Origin: Tritrichomonas musculus
Lineage: Eukaryota; Parabasalia; Tritrichomonadida; Tritrichomonadidae
NCBI GenBank assembly: GCA_039105265.1
Contig: JAPFFF010000051.1
Span: 186,001-250,000, forward strand
DNA length: 64,000 nucleotides
Reading direction: 5' to 3'
The notes under the pieces: generated by a model
What the model saw: the letters and a program-made list of their open reading frames with translations, nothing else
Database searches by the model: none
Told to the model about the DNA's origin: nothing
Translations under genes and position numbers: made by a program
Shown here: positions 20,989-29,971 of the stretch, in pieces
Position numbering within the stretch: position 1 is the first letter of the stretch
Layout of the letters: every line of letters begins with the position of its first letter

Positions 20989-23667
20989 TCATGGTAGTTT
21001 AGCATCGACTATTTCTTTACAGTACACATTATATGAATTAAATTTACTGCCTTCTTCAATGGCCAAACTCTCAATGATTATACTATTTAAACCTGGCAAA
21101 CCATGTATTTGACAAATCATTTTATCATTTAGTTCGGAGTAACCATGGTAGTATAAGCGAATGCTCAGGTTGCTTGTGATATCTTCATGAACAAACACCC
21201 ATGTCTTTTTCTCGATTATTTCATAATCCTTCTTTGCTGGAAGATAACGTCCATCCCATCTTTCATTTGTGTTTGATTCACGGAAAGCACGAATTGTACA
21301 TCCAAGCCTCAAAATTTTATTAAATACTTCAGGGTCGATTTGATGGTCATTCCATCCATAAATATCAGTTTCGATTTTACTATAATTGTATTCATTAATG
21401 ACATTAGCCTTAGTTAAGTAGTTATCTGTATTGCCTTCAAGAGCAGCTAATCTAGTTTCCATTGCTTCGATTGTAGCCTTCAAGGTTGTATTTTCACCCT
21501 CTAATGTCTCTATCCTACGTATCAGTACTTCTAGACCTTCATTAGCTTCATCCACAGTAGGGTAATTATCAAACTCAGCCTCTAGCTCATTGACCTTCTC
21601 AGCTAACAACTTGAAACAAGGCTTGAGTGAGTCCCTAAACATATTGCTGATATCCATAGCACCACTTAATGTCAAGGTTCCAGTATCAGGGTTATCATTC
21701 TCATCAGTAAAAGGTAGTTCATCTAGTTGCTTATACTCTTCCTCACACCAGGTAATTATAGGTGTTATATCTTTGGTTATGCTTCTTGCTGTAGTACCTG
21801 ACATGAAGTTAATGCTATTTCTAACCAAATCACTCATACCTTTGGTTGACTTATGAGAGAATAACCTTTTAAGGAATCCTCCACCTTTTATGGTAGGAAA
21901 GCTTATACCATCTGGAAATAGCTGCATACCAATAGAACCTATTGACCCAGCTGTACCTGCAACTCCAAAAGCTAATGCAGTCCATGAGACTATACGTAAA
22001 TTATCTACATCATCCTCCAGATGTTGAGTAACTTGTTCAGTCCTTGATACTCTACCTTTTAGACTTTCCATAACAGTGTTCATTTCGTTAACATCATAGC
22101 TAATAACATCTACATTGTTGGTAACTAAGTTTAAATCACTCCTCATAGTAGTAATATTATCAGCAGTAATTATCTTAGAGGAGGTAATATTATAATCAGT
22201 ATATAAGGTTGTTACCCCATTAGGATTTGGGGATACTTCATAAAATTGCTGCTTAATGATATACTCGAATGGGTTAGTAGTTGAATCCCAATGAACCTCA
22301 TCTATTGGGTCAACATATTCATCAGCTAAATATATCTTAATATCCCTTGAGTCATTAGTAGTCGAAGCTGCATATGTATATTCAAGCTTTTCACATGAAT
22401 CAAGTACACCATGTAAGAACAACCATACCTTGTCTCCTCCATTGCCTTCTTTTCCAGTAGGTCGAACTGAGAACCTATTTGCATTTTTAGAACCTTCAAG
22501 AGTTATATCTAGGTAGAGTTCATCAATAGCACTAGTTTCTAATTTATTAGTCGCATTATTCATCTTATAGCACCTTATTGCTTCAATATCATATCCATCT
22601 TTTGTACCTCCTTGACTTGTTTGATATCCTAGACCATATTTCGAAAAAGGTTCTATCTCTCCTGTCTTTAATTTTACAAAACAGTCTATTTTGCACTTAC
22701 CTCCATGAATCATGTAATGCAGTATGTTATCAGGAGAGTAGTCATTAGGCTTATTAATCAGTTTCATGTTCCTCTCACTCCTCTTGACTTGTATGTAGGT
22801 ACCATCTTCACCATACTCATTCTCCTTATTTAATCCATTAACTAATCTACCATTGATATGACCTTGTATGTTATCACCTACCCATTTTGTACCATCCCAT
22901 GATAAAAACCACTTATTACCAAAACAATACTCATTAAACCTAAACTCTAAGTCATTAGGTATAGTATATCCAGTATCTATGTTCCATTGAAGTAACCAAT
23001 ACTTCTTGTTATCTATCACAACCTGACTAGTTGATGTAGGCTTATATAAGTATAGTACATCGCTTTTACGTAAACTTAATGCATTATCAGCTTTTATTAT
23101 AGAACACTTTATTGCCTTCTCTGTCTGTAAAGAATCAGTTATATATTCATTCATTATGCTCAACTCCCCATTCAGCCACAAGGTATATGGGTTGAAGTCT
23201 AGTTTACTATCAAAAGCTATATTCATATATCCCATAATGGTACTATTATTTATACTGCATCCATTACTACTTTTAGTTATCAAAGGAGAATATACTTGAC
23301 CATCCTTAACATATATGTAGAACTCCTTGACTAAATTACCACTTGTATCATATACTATATTCTTCCTCAATACTATCTTAAATATATTAGTCTGGGTTTT
23401 TATATCATTGAGCTTATTCATGAAGTCTTCAGGCAAATTAACAAACTTAAGGATATTGTAAGTTGTTGTTGAAGACTCAAATGATACATACTGTATATTT
23501 TTATTTTTAATATCAACTTCTGGTAAACCTTCAACCTCATTAAATAAATGACCTGTCTGTACATAGTTATCTAAGTCACCCAATGTTAATAACTGGCTAC
23601 CTTTTCGAGTAGCATCCCCTATCTTAAACTGTATATCTCCTTTAAATCTTGTAGTAGTATCACTCAT
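20989..23667 (-). CDS. Large element protein, paralogue of the 1,843-aa protein
   Basis: About 892 residues from the ATG at 23665-23667 (MSDTTTRFKG), which I prefer over an upstream ATG at 23754 because the upstream one lies inside the preceding gene. It shares two blocks with the 1,843-residue neighbour: a module with LYLYKP, W-x-I-D-x-x-Y-x-I-P, FRF-x-x-Y and SWDG-x-KW-x-GDN (about residues 197-270), and a module with QQFYEVSPNP, TDYN-x-x-S-K-I, ADN-x-x-TMR-x-DL (about 465-540). A hydrophobic Ala/Gly segment (about 563-585) and a C-terminal coiled coil with TRLAALEG (about 700-770) follow. A last domain of about 130 residues (WNDHQID, ERWDGRYLP, HGLPG) is its own. Repeated modules, a coiled coil and a unique tip recall virion surface or fibre proteins, but function is an inference. 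Nineteen bases separate it from the upstream gene on the same strand. Confidence 0.8.
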   Translation of the reverse strand: MSDTTTRFKGDIQFKIGDATRKGSQLLTLGDLDNYVQTGHLFNEVEGLPEVDIKNKNIQYVSFESSTTTYNILKFVNLPEDFMNKLNDIKTQTNIFKIVLRKNIVYDTSGNLVKEFYIYVKDGQVYSPLITKSSNGCSINNSTIMGYMNIAFDSKLDFNPYTLWLNGELSIMNEYITDSLQTEKAIKCSIIKADNALSLRKSDVLYLYKPTSTSQVVIDNKKYWLLQWNIDTGYTIPNDLEFRFNEYCFGNKWFLSWDGTKWVGDNIQGHINGRLVNGLNKENEYGEDGTYIQVKRSERNMKLINKPNDYSPDNILHYMIHGGKCKIDCFVKLKTGEIEPFSKYGLGYQTSQGGTKDGYDIEAIRCYKMNNATNKLETSAIDELYLDITLEGSKNANRFSVRPTGKEGNGGDKVWLFLHGVLDSCEKLEYTYAASTTNDSRDIKIYLADEYVDPIDEVHWDSTTNPFEYIIKQQFYEVSPNPNGVTTLYTDYNITSSKIITADNITTMRSDLNLVTNNVDVISYDVNEMNTVMESLKGRVSRTEQVTQHLEDDVDNLRIVSWTALAFGVAGTAGSIGSIGMQLFPDGISFPTIKGGGFLKRLFSHKSTKGMSDLVRNSINFMSGTTARSITKDITPIITWCEEEYKQLDELPFTDENDNPDTGTLTLSGAMDISNMFRDSLKPCFKLLAEKVNELEAEFDNYPTVDEANEGLEVLIRRIETLEGENTTLKATIEAMETRLAALEGNTDNYLTKANVINEYNYSKIETDIYGWNDHQIDPEVFNKILRLGCTIRAFRESNTNERWDGRYLPAKKDYEIIEKKTWVFVHEDITSNLSIRLYYHGYSELNDKMICQIHGLPGLNSIIIESLAIEEGSKFNSYNVYCKEIVDAKLP

Positions 23668-23686
23668 TTTAGTTAAATAAAACTTC

Positions 23687-26600
23687 TCATTCGATGTTAG
23701 CACATTTAGCTTCAAGTGCTGCAAGTCTTGCCTCAAGAGTATCAATATATGCATCCTTCTGGTCTATCATTTCCTTCACTTCTACTTTAGTAATATAAGC
23801 AGTCATATCTATATCTTCTAATGGATGTTTTGTACTTGACTTATTTTCAAGCTCTTTGATTTTCTCGCACATGAATGCTATTGTACCCTTTAAAGTATCG
23901 CGATATGTCTTTGCAATATTAATACATGTATCAAATGAAACCATCATCTTATCAGCATCCTTCATTGTTATTTCAAGTTCAGGTTCATCATCTGTTTCTT
24001 CATGATATGCCCATGCAAGAATCTTTTCTAATACATCTTCCTCTGCTAATGTCTCTGGGTTATCATTACGACGGAACCAACTTGGAATATTAAATAATCC
24101 TATTCTATTTGCTACATATGCTTCTGCTGCTACTCCTGCTATAGCTGCTGCATCACCAGGATGATGTCTAACAAACTGCCATTGACCATGTAAGAACCTT
24201 CTAGCAACATAACCTACTGCTCCCATAATAACCTGGGTAGTTGCACTTATAACACCATCTTGTTGGTACATTTCTATCACTCCATTCACAATATTAATTA
24301 CATGTAGTCTTCTTCTATCTATTGTAGCAACTACATTTCCATTATATAGTACTTGTGTTATTTCTTCACCAGTTGTTTCATCTAATGTGTCATTAAAAGC
24401 TAAAAGATTACCATGAGAATAAATATTATCCATTAGTTCTCCTCTTTGTTCATCACTCATTTGTTCTATCATTCTTGCTGTTATTGCTGGTGTTGTTCCT
24501 GGTACTGTCCAAGTATCTGTTGTGGCAACAAGGTCATAATGCTGATATCTAACTCCATTTGCATTGACTTCTATCTGTGAATTTATTCCAACAAATCGTA
24601 CTTGACCTCCACTAATATTTGCTGTAGTTGGTGCTGAATAATCAATAGTAGCAACAATTGGATCAATAGTCTCTCCTCTATGATCAATAATATTTATCCA
24701 TGCTTCCATTGTTTGGTCATTCAAGTAAGGTTCTAATCCAATATCTCCATTTTGTACAAATGGTAAATTTAATCTGTCTTGCATAGATAATTGTTCAATA
24801 TCTCTCGCTGTGTATGTTGTTCCTTCCCATTCTATTGACCAATTATTATCAGTAGCTCTATGTATTCTATCTGTCATCTCAATATCAGCTGGTCTTATTA
24901 GAGTCCTTCGTTGAAATACATTATTATGGATAATGAGTTGGTCATTATAAAACAAATCATACACATTAAACCACTCTCTTCCATGATATTGGATACGTAA
25001 GATATCAGGATGACTAGCAACTAATGCATTTCGTTCTGCTCTTGTCATATCTGCAATATCTTCTAAGGTATACTGGATTCCAGATATATTGATAACAGGA
25101 ACTTGATTCCTAAGTGCAATCGTAGTTGAAGCTGTATTTGTCATTGTAGTCTGTGGTACAGTTATATCTGTTCGAATCTCATCTGTTTCATCTGTAACAA
25201 CCTGTGGCTGAACTTCTCTATGAGTTCTCTCTAATGATTGCTCAGTGGTTGTGATAGTATTTGTTGCATTATCAGTATCATTATCAGTTATTGTAATCGA
25301 GGATGAATTAATATTTAATGTTTCAGTTCCATTTGTATCTGGTCTATTCCTAAAGAAGTGTAAGACATTCGAACCAAGTGTAGCAATAGCATTTCCTAAC
25401 TGAGTCAGTGCATGTGTTGTCGAAAGGACAACCTGTGTAGCTGAGAATGATGAAATAGCTCCAGCAACAGGATTTTGAACAGTTGTTGTTATTGGTAAAA
25501 ATCTTTCCATAGTCATCTTATCAGCCTTCAAATCAACATTCACCAAAAACTTACCTTGAAAGTCACTACCTCCATCACCTGGATAACCACCACCACCACC
25601 ACCACCTCCTCCACCATTTCCTCCTGGACCTGCTGGGAAAGGTCTTGTTTGATATGTATTAATAGTTACAGAGTTATTGGACATATTTAATGTTGAAAGG
25701 GCACTTGCAATACAAACTGTTGATGCTAAAATATTTAATATACTATTCGCAACTGCTACACCTTGTTTAATACTATCAGTATATTCATTATACATGGCTT
25801 GAATTCTCATTTGTTCAACTAGATTATCAACTGTCTGTTTCAATAAAGCATAATCATAGGCTAATATATCTGTGATTCCACCAACAACATTTAAATCTCG
25901 ACGCATAGTCATGATATTATCAGCCCATATAATCTTTGATGAATAAATATTATAATCTGTCGATATGGTAGTGCATTTTCTTGGGTCTGGCTCTACTTCA
26001 TAAAATTGTTGTTGAATAATTATATCGAATGGATTAACTTTCACATCAAAATCAAATAATTCTTTCTCTATATATATTCGAATGTTCTTATGATTAAATC
26101 CTTCAATGATTTTAATGGAATGCCTTTTTTCTCGATGATAATTAAATGATTCGAGACAAGGATTTGACCCATAGGTATGCATAACACCTGAATTAATACA
26201 ATGAGTAGGATGACAATCCCATTTTAATTCAGTTATATTTCCATTAATATTTAGGTCAGCATAAACATATAATCCATCATCTGCATTTAATCCACTTGGT
26301 GCATCAACATACATTCTAGCTTGTTCATATTTATATCCATCTTGAGTAAAAGTACCTGAACCACTTGAATCAAAAGTTGCAGTTATTCCTTCACTTAATA
26401 TGGTTCCATCTTTCTTAACAACCCTCCAATTGGTAAGATAATCTTTCAAGATATGAGCATAATTATCATCATCTGTTAAATCTTCCTTTATTGTTCCTTT
26501 TATCCATCTCCCAATTCTTTCGTTATGTTTGATTGTTAAAGCAGGCGCACCGTTATTTGTGTTCATGTATGATATCTTTTCTGTACACATGTTTTGACAA

Positions 26601-29218
26601 TTATTTCCTGTCCAATTTTTACCATCCCATGTTAATTCCCAGTTATGACCAAATAGATAGTCTTTGAATCTAAATACTAAATTTAGTGGTATGTCATAAT
26701 CTTTATCTATATCCCATCTCATACAATAATAATTGGATTCTTCATACGTCTTAGATGGTCTATATAAATATAACTGGTCTGATTCCTTCAAGGTAAAATA
26801 CTTGGAGTCAGTTGTTGTTGTACCTCCACTTGGAATAGAATCACATATTATTTTCCCATTTACTTTTAAGTCACCCTTTATAATATATTTACCAAGTACT
26901 GGATTCTTCTCATCTATCTCATTAGGATTATTAATAACAGGGATACCCATACAGTCTAAAATTTTATCCCAAGCTTCAGTACTTGTAATTTGGTCTGGTA
27001 TTGCTATTGCTCCGCTATTGCTTTTATCTTCTAATGATAATGATAATGGGCTTATCTCATTACATTGATAAACATAACTATTATAATCATCATTCCATAC
27101 TAATTCGCCGATTCCTTGTAAAAAATGTTCTTGATAATGCCTTACTGCAATATCTCCAATATCTCGATTTGTCCTCCAATCTCTGTCATTAAGCATTTCA
27201 CTAACATTGTTTCTTATAGCTACCCATTCCCTATGGTCTATGTCCCAAACAAAATTGGCAGGTGCTTGTAAGCTAACATCTCGCCTCCAATCATTATTAT
27301 CATTTGGATGTGATCTTGGCATATTAGCTATTGTCATTGAATTAACCCAACGACCTGACTCAAGAGACCAAACATAAGTTGGTCTTAACACTGCATTCCT
27401 ATTTTGTTCAGGAACAATATTAATAACAGGTCCCGGTTGTTCTGGTACAACAATACTTTCTTCTGGTGGATAATATTCCCATTGTCCTCTATCAGGATTA
27501 TAAATCATTTCTCCTTCCCAATGAATATTATGTTGTACTATTGTTTGTGCTATTTCATTTCCCTTTGGGTTAATTCTCCATCCAGCTGGTACATCTTCTT
27601 CATGTGGCGCTATTGCTATCCATTCCCTATGTCCAACATCCCAGACAAAATTCCAAGGAGCTCCAAATGCAGAATTAGTCCTCCATCCAAATTGATTTGG
27701 TATATTATAAACTGCAAAACTCGTCCACATGCGAAATACTGTACACCAAACATATGAATCATTAAATAAGGATTCTCGTTGACGTGTTGGTTGTTCTGTT
27801 TGTATTCCTATTGACTGGTATTGTCTATTCATCTCATCTAAACCATTATCATATATCTCATAATCAAACATCTCTTGTGTAAATGACTCTACTTCATTTT
27901 GGAACCTGAGAGATGCAACATTATTTCCTAGGTTCGCAATATTATGTAATAAATAACCTGATAATTGATTTACAGCTTGTAGACCTACATTCATATATTG
28001 AATTAGGTTTGAATCATTATCACCGCCTTCATTATCACCACCTTCATTACCTCCTTGATTATCATCCTCTTCTTCACCATTACCTTCATTACCTCCTTGG
28101 TTACCTCCTTGATTATCGTGTTTGCAATTACAAGACTTGATTGTTACAACATAATCAAATAAAGCATTATGTGAATTCACTATATCATTAATAATATCGA
28201 ATACTAAATTTAAACATTGTCCTAACGTCATATTTAAATAGTCTTGTCCACCAGGTGGTACAACATCCACTTTCATTCCATTAGCATTTCGATGTGTATA
28301 ATAGTATGTAATACCTGAATGTAATATTACATTATACAAATAAAGACCTAACATAGCTTTTGCATATTGGTCTTTATTTTTATTATTATCTTTTAGATTT
28401 TGGGTATATGTCTCAAAAAACTCACGAGGACTTTTAACTTCAACTATTTGGTCTGCTTCAATAAGGTCTGTACAACCTTTATATTTATATCCAACTTTTT
28501 TCAGCGATTGTTCTTGAAGTGAATAATGATATTGAATTATTCCTGAAATAAATTTTTCCCATGTCTTTTCATTGAAGGTTTCATATAAGATTCTTTTTGT
28601 AATTTGGGTGGTCTTATCATTCTCTATCATGCTTATCATCATATCAGCCAAATTATGATATGTCTTATAATAAACACCATCTGGAGTAGGAGTTGGTATA
28701 GACTTTGGATATTGAAGATAATGAACAGCTTTGCTTTGCCCTGTTTGTTCATCAAATGCAATTTGTTCATATCCATCTGCTGCACACATCAATTCGGTAT
28801 ACATCTCATGAATAGCCTCACATGTTTTCGATTCTTCTTCAATAAATTCATTAAATGTATTAACACAAAGTTCATCTTTTATCAACTCCTTATGTGACTC
28901 TGCTTTTTCAGGTAGTGAGTCTTCTAATTGGGGTGTCTGTTCAGGTCCTTTAAATACGTATTTTAAATAATTGGCAAATTTATTTGTAATAGGTACATTG
29001 CCGAAACCATCAAGCTTTCCTCCATTTTCGATATGATTACCAACTACTCTTTCATCTACTTCTGCTTTGTTATATAAACAACTAAAAGTAGGGTAATCAT
29101 CTGGGTCCTCATTTCTTATAATATCAATATTACCTTCATCATTAACACTTATCTCTATATTTTTGTCTTTGAGCTTTTCAGCCTCACTTGATTGCAAAGA
29201 ATAAAGTTTAATTGACAT
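23687..29218 (-). CDS. Giant 1,843-aa element protein, modular, putative structural
   Basis: The largest frame of the element. The N-terminal region (1-360) is helical and unassigned. A Gly/Asn/Glu-rich acidic linker lies at about 366-402. Two tandem Trp-rich repeats of about 100 residues follow (about 488-590 and 612-718), each with YVW, APWNFVWD or APANFVWD, HREW, WR-N and a closing W/Y-rich end. The module shared with the 921-codon neighbour spans about 805-880 and 1060-1140 (LYLYRP, WDIDKDYDIP, TWDGKNW, QQFYEVEPDP). A hydrophobic segment lies near 1155-1180, a poly-Gly tract near 1198-1215, and a long Thr/Asn/Ile-rich region reaches 1680. The end is a coiled coil with RLAALEAKC. Giant modular proteins occur in trichomonad Mavericks; a virion-surface or tail role is inferred. 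Its ATG is three bases from the start of the divergent 249-aa gene. Confidence 0.8.
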   Translation of the reverse strand: MSIKLYSLQSSEAEKLKDKNIEISVNDEGNIDIIRNEDPDDYPTFSCLYNKAEVDERVVGNHIENGGKLDGFGNVPITNKFANYLKYVFKGPEQTPQLEDSLPEKAESHKELIKDELCVNTFNEFIEEESKTCEAIHEMYTELMCAADGYEQIAFDEQTGQSKAVHYLQYPKSIPTPTPDGVYYKTYHNLADMMISMIENDKTTQITKRILYETFNEKTWEKFISGIIQYHYSLQEQSLKKVGYKYKGCTDLIEADQIVEVKSPREFFETYTQNLKDNNKNKDQYAKAMLGLYLYNVILHSGITYYYTHRNANGMKVDVVPPGGQDYLNMTLGQCLNLVFDIINDIVNSHNALFDYVVTIKSCNCKHDNQGGNQGGNEGNGEEEDDNQGGNEGGDNEGGDNDSNLIQYMNVGLQAVNQLSGYLLHNIANLGNNVASLRFQNEVESFTQEMFDYEIYDNGLDEMNRQYQSIGIQTEQPTRQRESLFNDSYVWCTVFRMWTSFAVYNIPNQFGWRTNSAFGAPWNFVWDVGHREWIAIAPHEEDVPAGWRINPKGNEIAQTIVQHNIHWEGEMIYNPDRGQWEYYPPEESIVVPEQPGPVINIVPEQNRNAVLRPTYVWSLESGRWVNSMTIANMPRSHPNDNNDWRRDVSLQAPANFVWDIDHREWVAIRNNVSEMLNDRDWRTNRDIGDIAVRHYQEHFLQGIGELVWNDDYNSYVYQCNEISPLSLSLEDKSNSGAIAIPDQITSTEAWDKILDCMGIPVINNPNEIDEKNPVLGKYIIKGDLKVNGKIICDSIPSGGTTTTDSKYFTLKESDQLYLYRPSKTYEESNYYCMRWDIDKDYDIPLNLVFRFKDYLFGHNWELTWDGKNWTGNNCQNMCTEKISYMNTNNGAPALTIKHNERIGRWIKGTIKEDLTDDDNYAHILKDYLTNWRVVKKDGTILSEGITATFDSSGSGTFTQDGYKYEQARMYVDAPSGLNADDGLYVYADLNINGNITELKWDCHPTHCINSGVMHTYGSNPCLESFNYHREKRHSIKIIEGFNHKNIRIYIEKELFDFDVKVNPFDIIIQQQFYEVEPDPRKCTTISTDYNIYSSKIIWADNIMTMRRDLNVVGGITDILAYDYALLKQTVDNLVEQMRIQAMYNEYTDSIKQGVAVANSILNILASTVCIASALSTLNMSNNSVTINTYQTRPFPAGPGGNGGGGGGGGGGYPGDGGSDFQGKFLVNVDLKADKMTMERFLPITTTVQNPVAGAISSFSATQVVLSTTHALTQLGNAIATLGSNVLHFFRNRPDTNGTETLNINSSSITITDNDTDNATNTITTTEQSLERTHREVQPQVVTDETDEIRTDITVPQTTMTNTASTTIALRNQVPVINISGIQYTLEDIADMTRAERNALVASHPDILRIQYHGREWFNVYDLFYNDQLIIHNNVFQRRTLIRPADIEMTDRIHRATDNNWSIEWEGTTYTARDIEQLSMQDRLNLPFVQNGDIGLEPYLNDQTMEAWINIIDHRGETIDPIVATIDYSAPTTANISGGQVRFVGINSQIEVNANGVRYQHYDLVATTDTWTVPGTTPAITARMIEQMSDEQRGELMDNIYSHGNLLAFNDTLDETTGEEITQVLYNGNVVATIDRRRLHVINIVNGVIEMYQQDGVISATTQVIMGAVGYVARRFLHGQWQFVRHHPGDAAAIAGVAAEAYVANRIGLFNIPSWFRRNDNPETLAEEDVLEKILAWAYHEETDDEPELEITMKDADKMMVSFDTCINIAKTYRDTLKGTIAFMCEKIKELENKSSTKHPLEDIDMTAYITKVEVKEMIDQKDAYIDTLEARLAALEAKCANIE

Positions 29219-29221
29219 TTT

Positions 29222-29971
29222 ATGAATTATAAAATGTTAGTATCAGTACAGAGTACAAATGCTGATGAATATAATAAGGTATCTATCAATTTGGATATAC
29301 CATGGAAGTGTAAATATATTAAATATTTTGTATCTTCAATTAATACAATAAGTAATATTATGTTGAGTACGAAAGATGATTATATAGAGTTTACATATAA
29401 CAGTATTCCATTCAAGCTTAAATTCGAAGATAGATATAATTATACCATCAAGCAAATAGAAGCAGTTTTAAATCCACTTGCGGAGGTATCTTTTAAATAT
29501 AATGATACTACTCGTACATTTACAATAAAGACACAAACACCGTTAACGATAACCTCTATTTCCCATAGGGCTGCGCTATTAACTGGTTTATATAATACTT
29601 CATTGCCTATTGTGTTACCATCAAATGCAACATATAATATTAAAGACATCCCAATATTAAATCATACTAAGTTGTATCTAGTATCACTACAAGGTAATGC
29701 CATATACTCGAATATAGGTGAACAACAATATACACCTTCTGTCATTGGTAGTATCAATACATTCACTTTAGATAATAAACCACTTATATATGATTTCGAA
29801 ACTGAAAGTAAACCATTAAAAATAAAAACATATACAGATTCATTAAAGTTTTTAGAATTAAGTTTAGTAGATTTTCAATATCAGCCAATATTGTTAAAAA
29901 GTCCTTTGTTCATAACTATCAAAATTAAACCATCTAACTCGACTGATGTCAATGATGTTTTAACTACGTAA
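29222..29971 (+). CDS. Putative minor capsid (penton-like, single jelly-roll) protein
   Basis: 249 residues, rich in beta-strand-type sequence, with no membrane span or enzyme motif. The C-terminal phrase LELSLVDFQYQPILLKSP followed by LFITIKI matches the end of Polinton penton/minor capsid proteins, where a strand, the turn L-x-D-x-x-x-x-P-x-x-L and a final strand I-x-I-K-I close the jelly roll. Size fits that family (about 200-300). It is the only plus-strand gene of the element. It is divergent from the giant protein gene (starts three bases apart, so any initiator lies inside the opposite gene) and convergent with the polymerase gene, overlapping its end by 8 bp. The call rests on the C-terminal phrase and context. 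Confidence 0.55.
   Translation: MNYKMLVSVQSTNADEYNKVSINLDIPWKCKYIKYFVSSINTISNIMLSTKDDYIEFTYNSIPFKLKFEDRYNYTIKQIEAVLNPLAEVSFKYNDTTRTFTIKTQTPLTITSISHRAALLTGLYNTSLPIVLPSNATYNIKDIPILNHTKLYLVSLQGNAIYSNIGEQQYTPSVIGSINTFTLDNKPLIYDFETESKPLKIKTYTDSLKFLELSLVDFQYQPILLKSPLFITIKIKPSNSTDVNDVLTT

Noticed and set aside
20799-21112. Small frames at the element's left end
   Set aside because: One is translated A-rich tract (Phe-rich) and the other overlaps the large gene; neither has coding features.
26733-28897. Plus-strand frames within the giant element gene
   Set aside because: They are antisense shadows; the minus-strand frame has domain structure and a paralogue.
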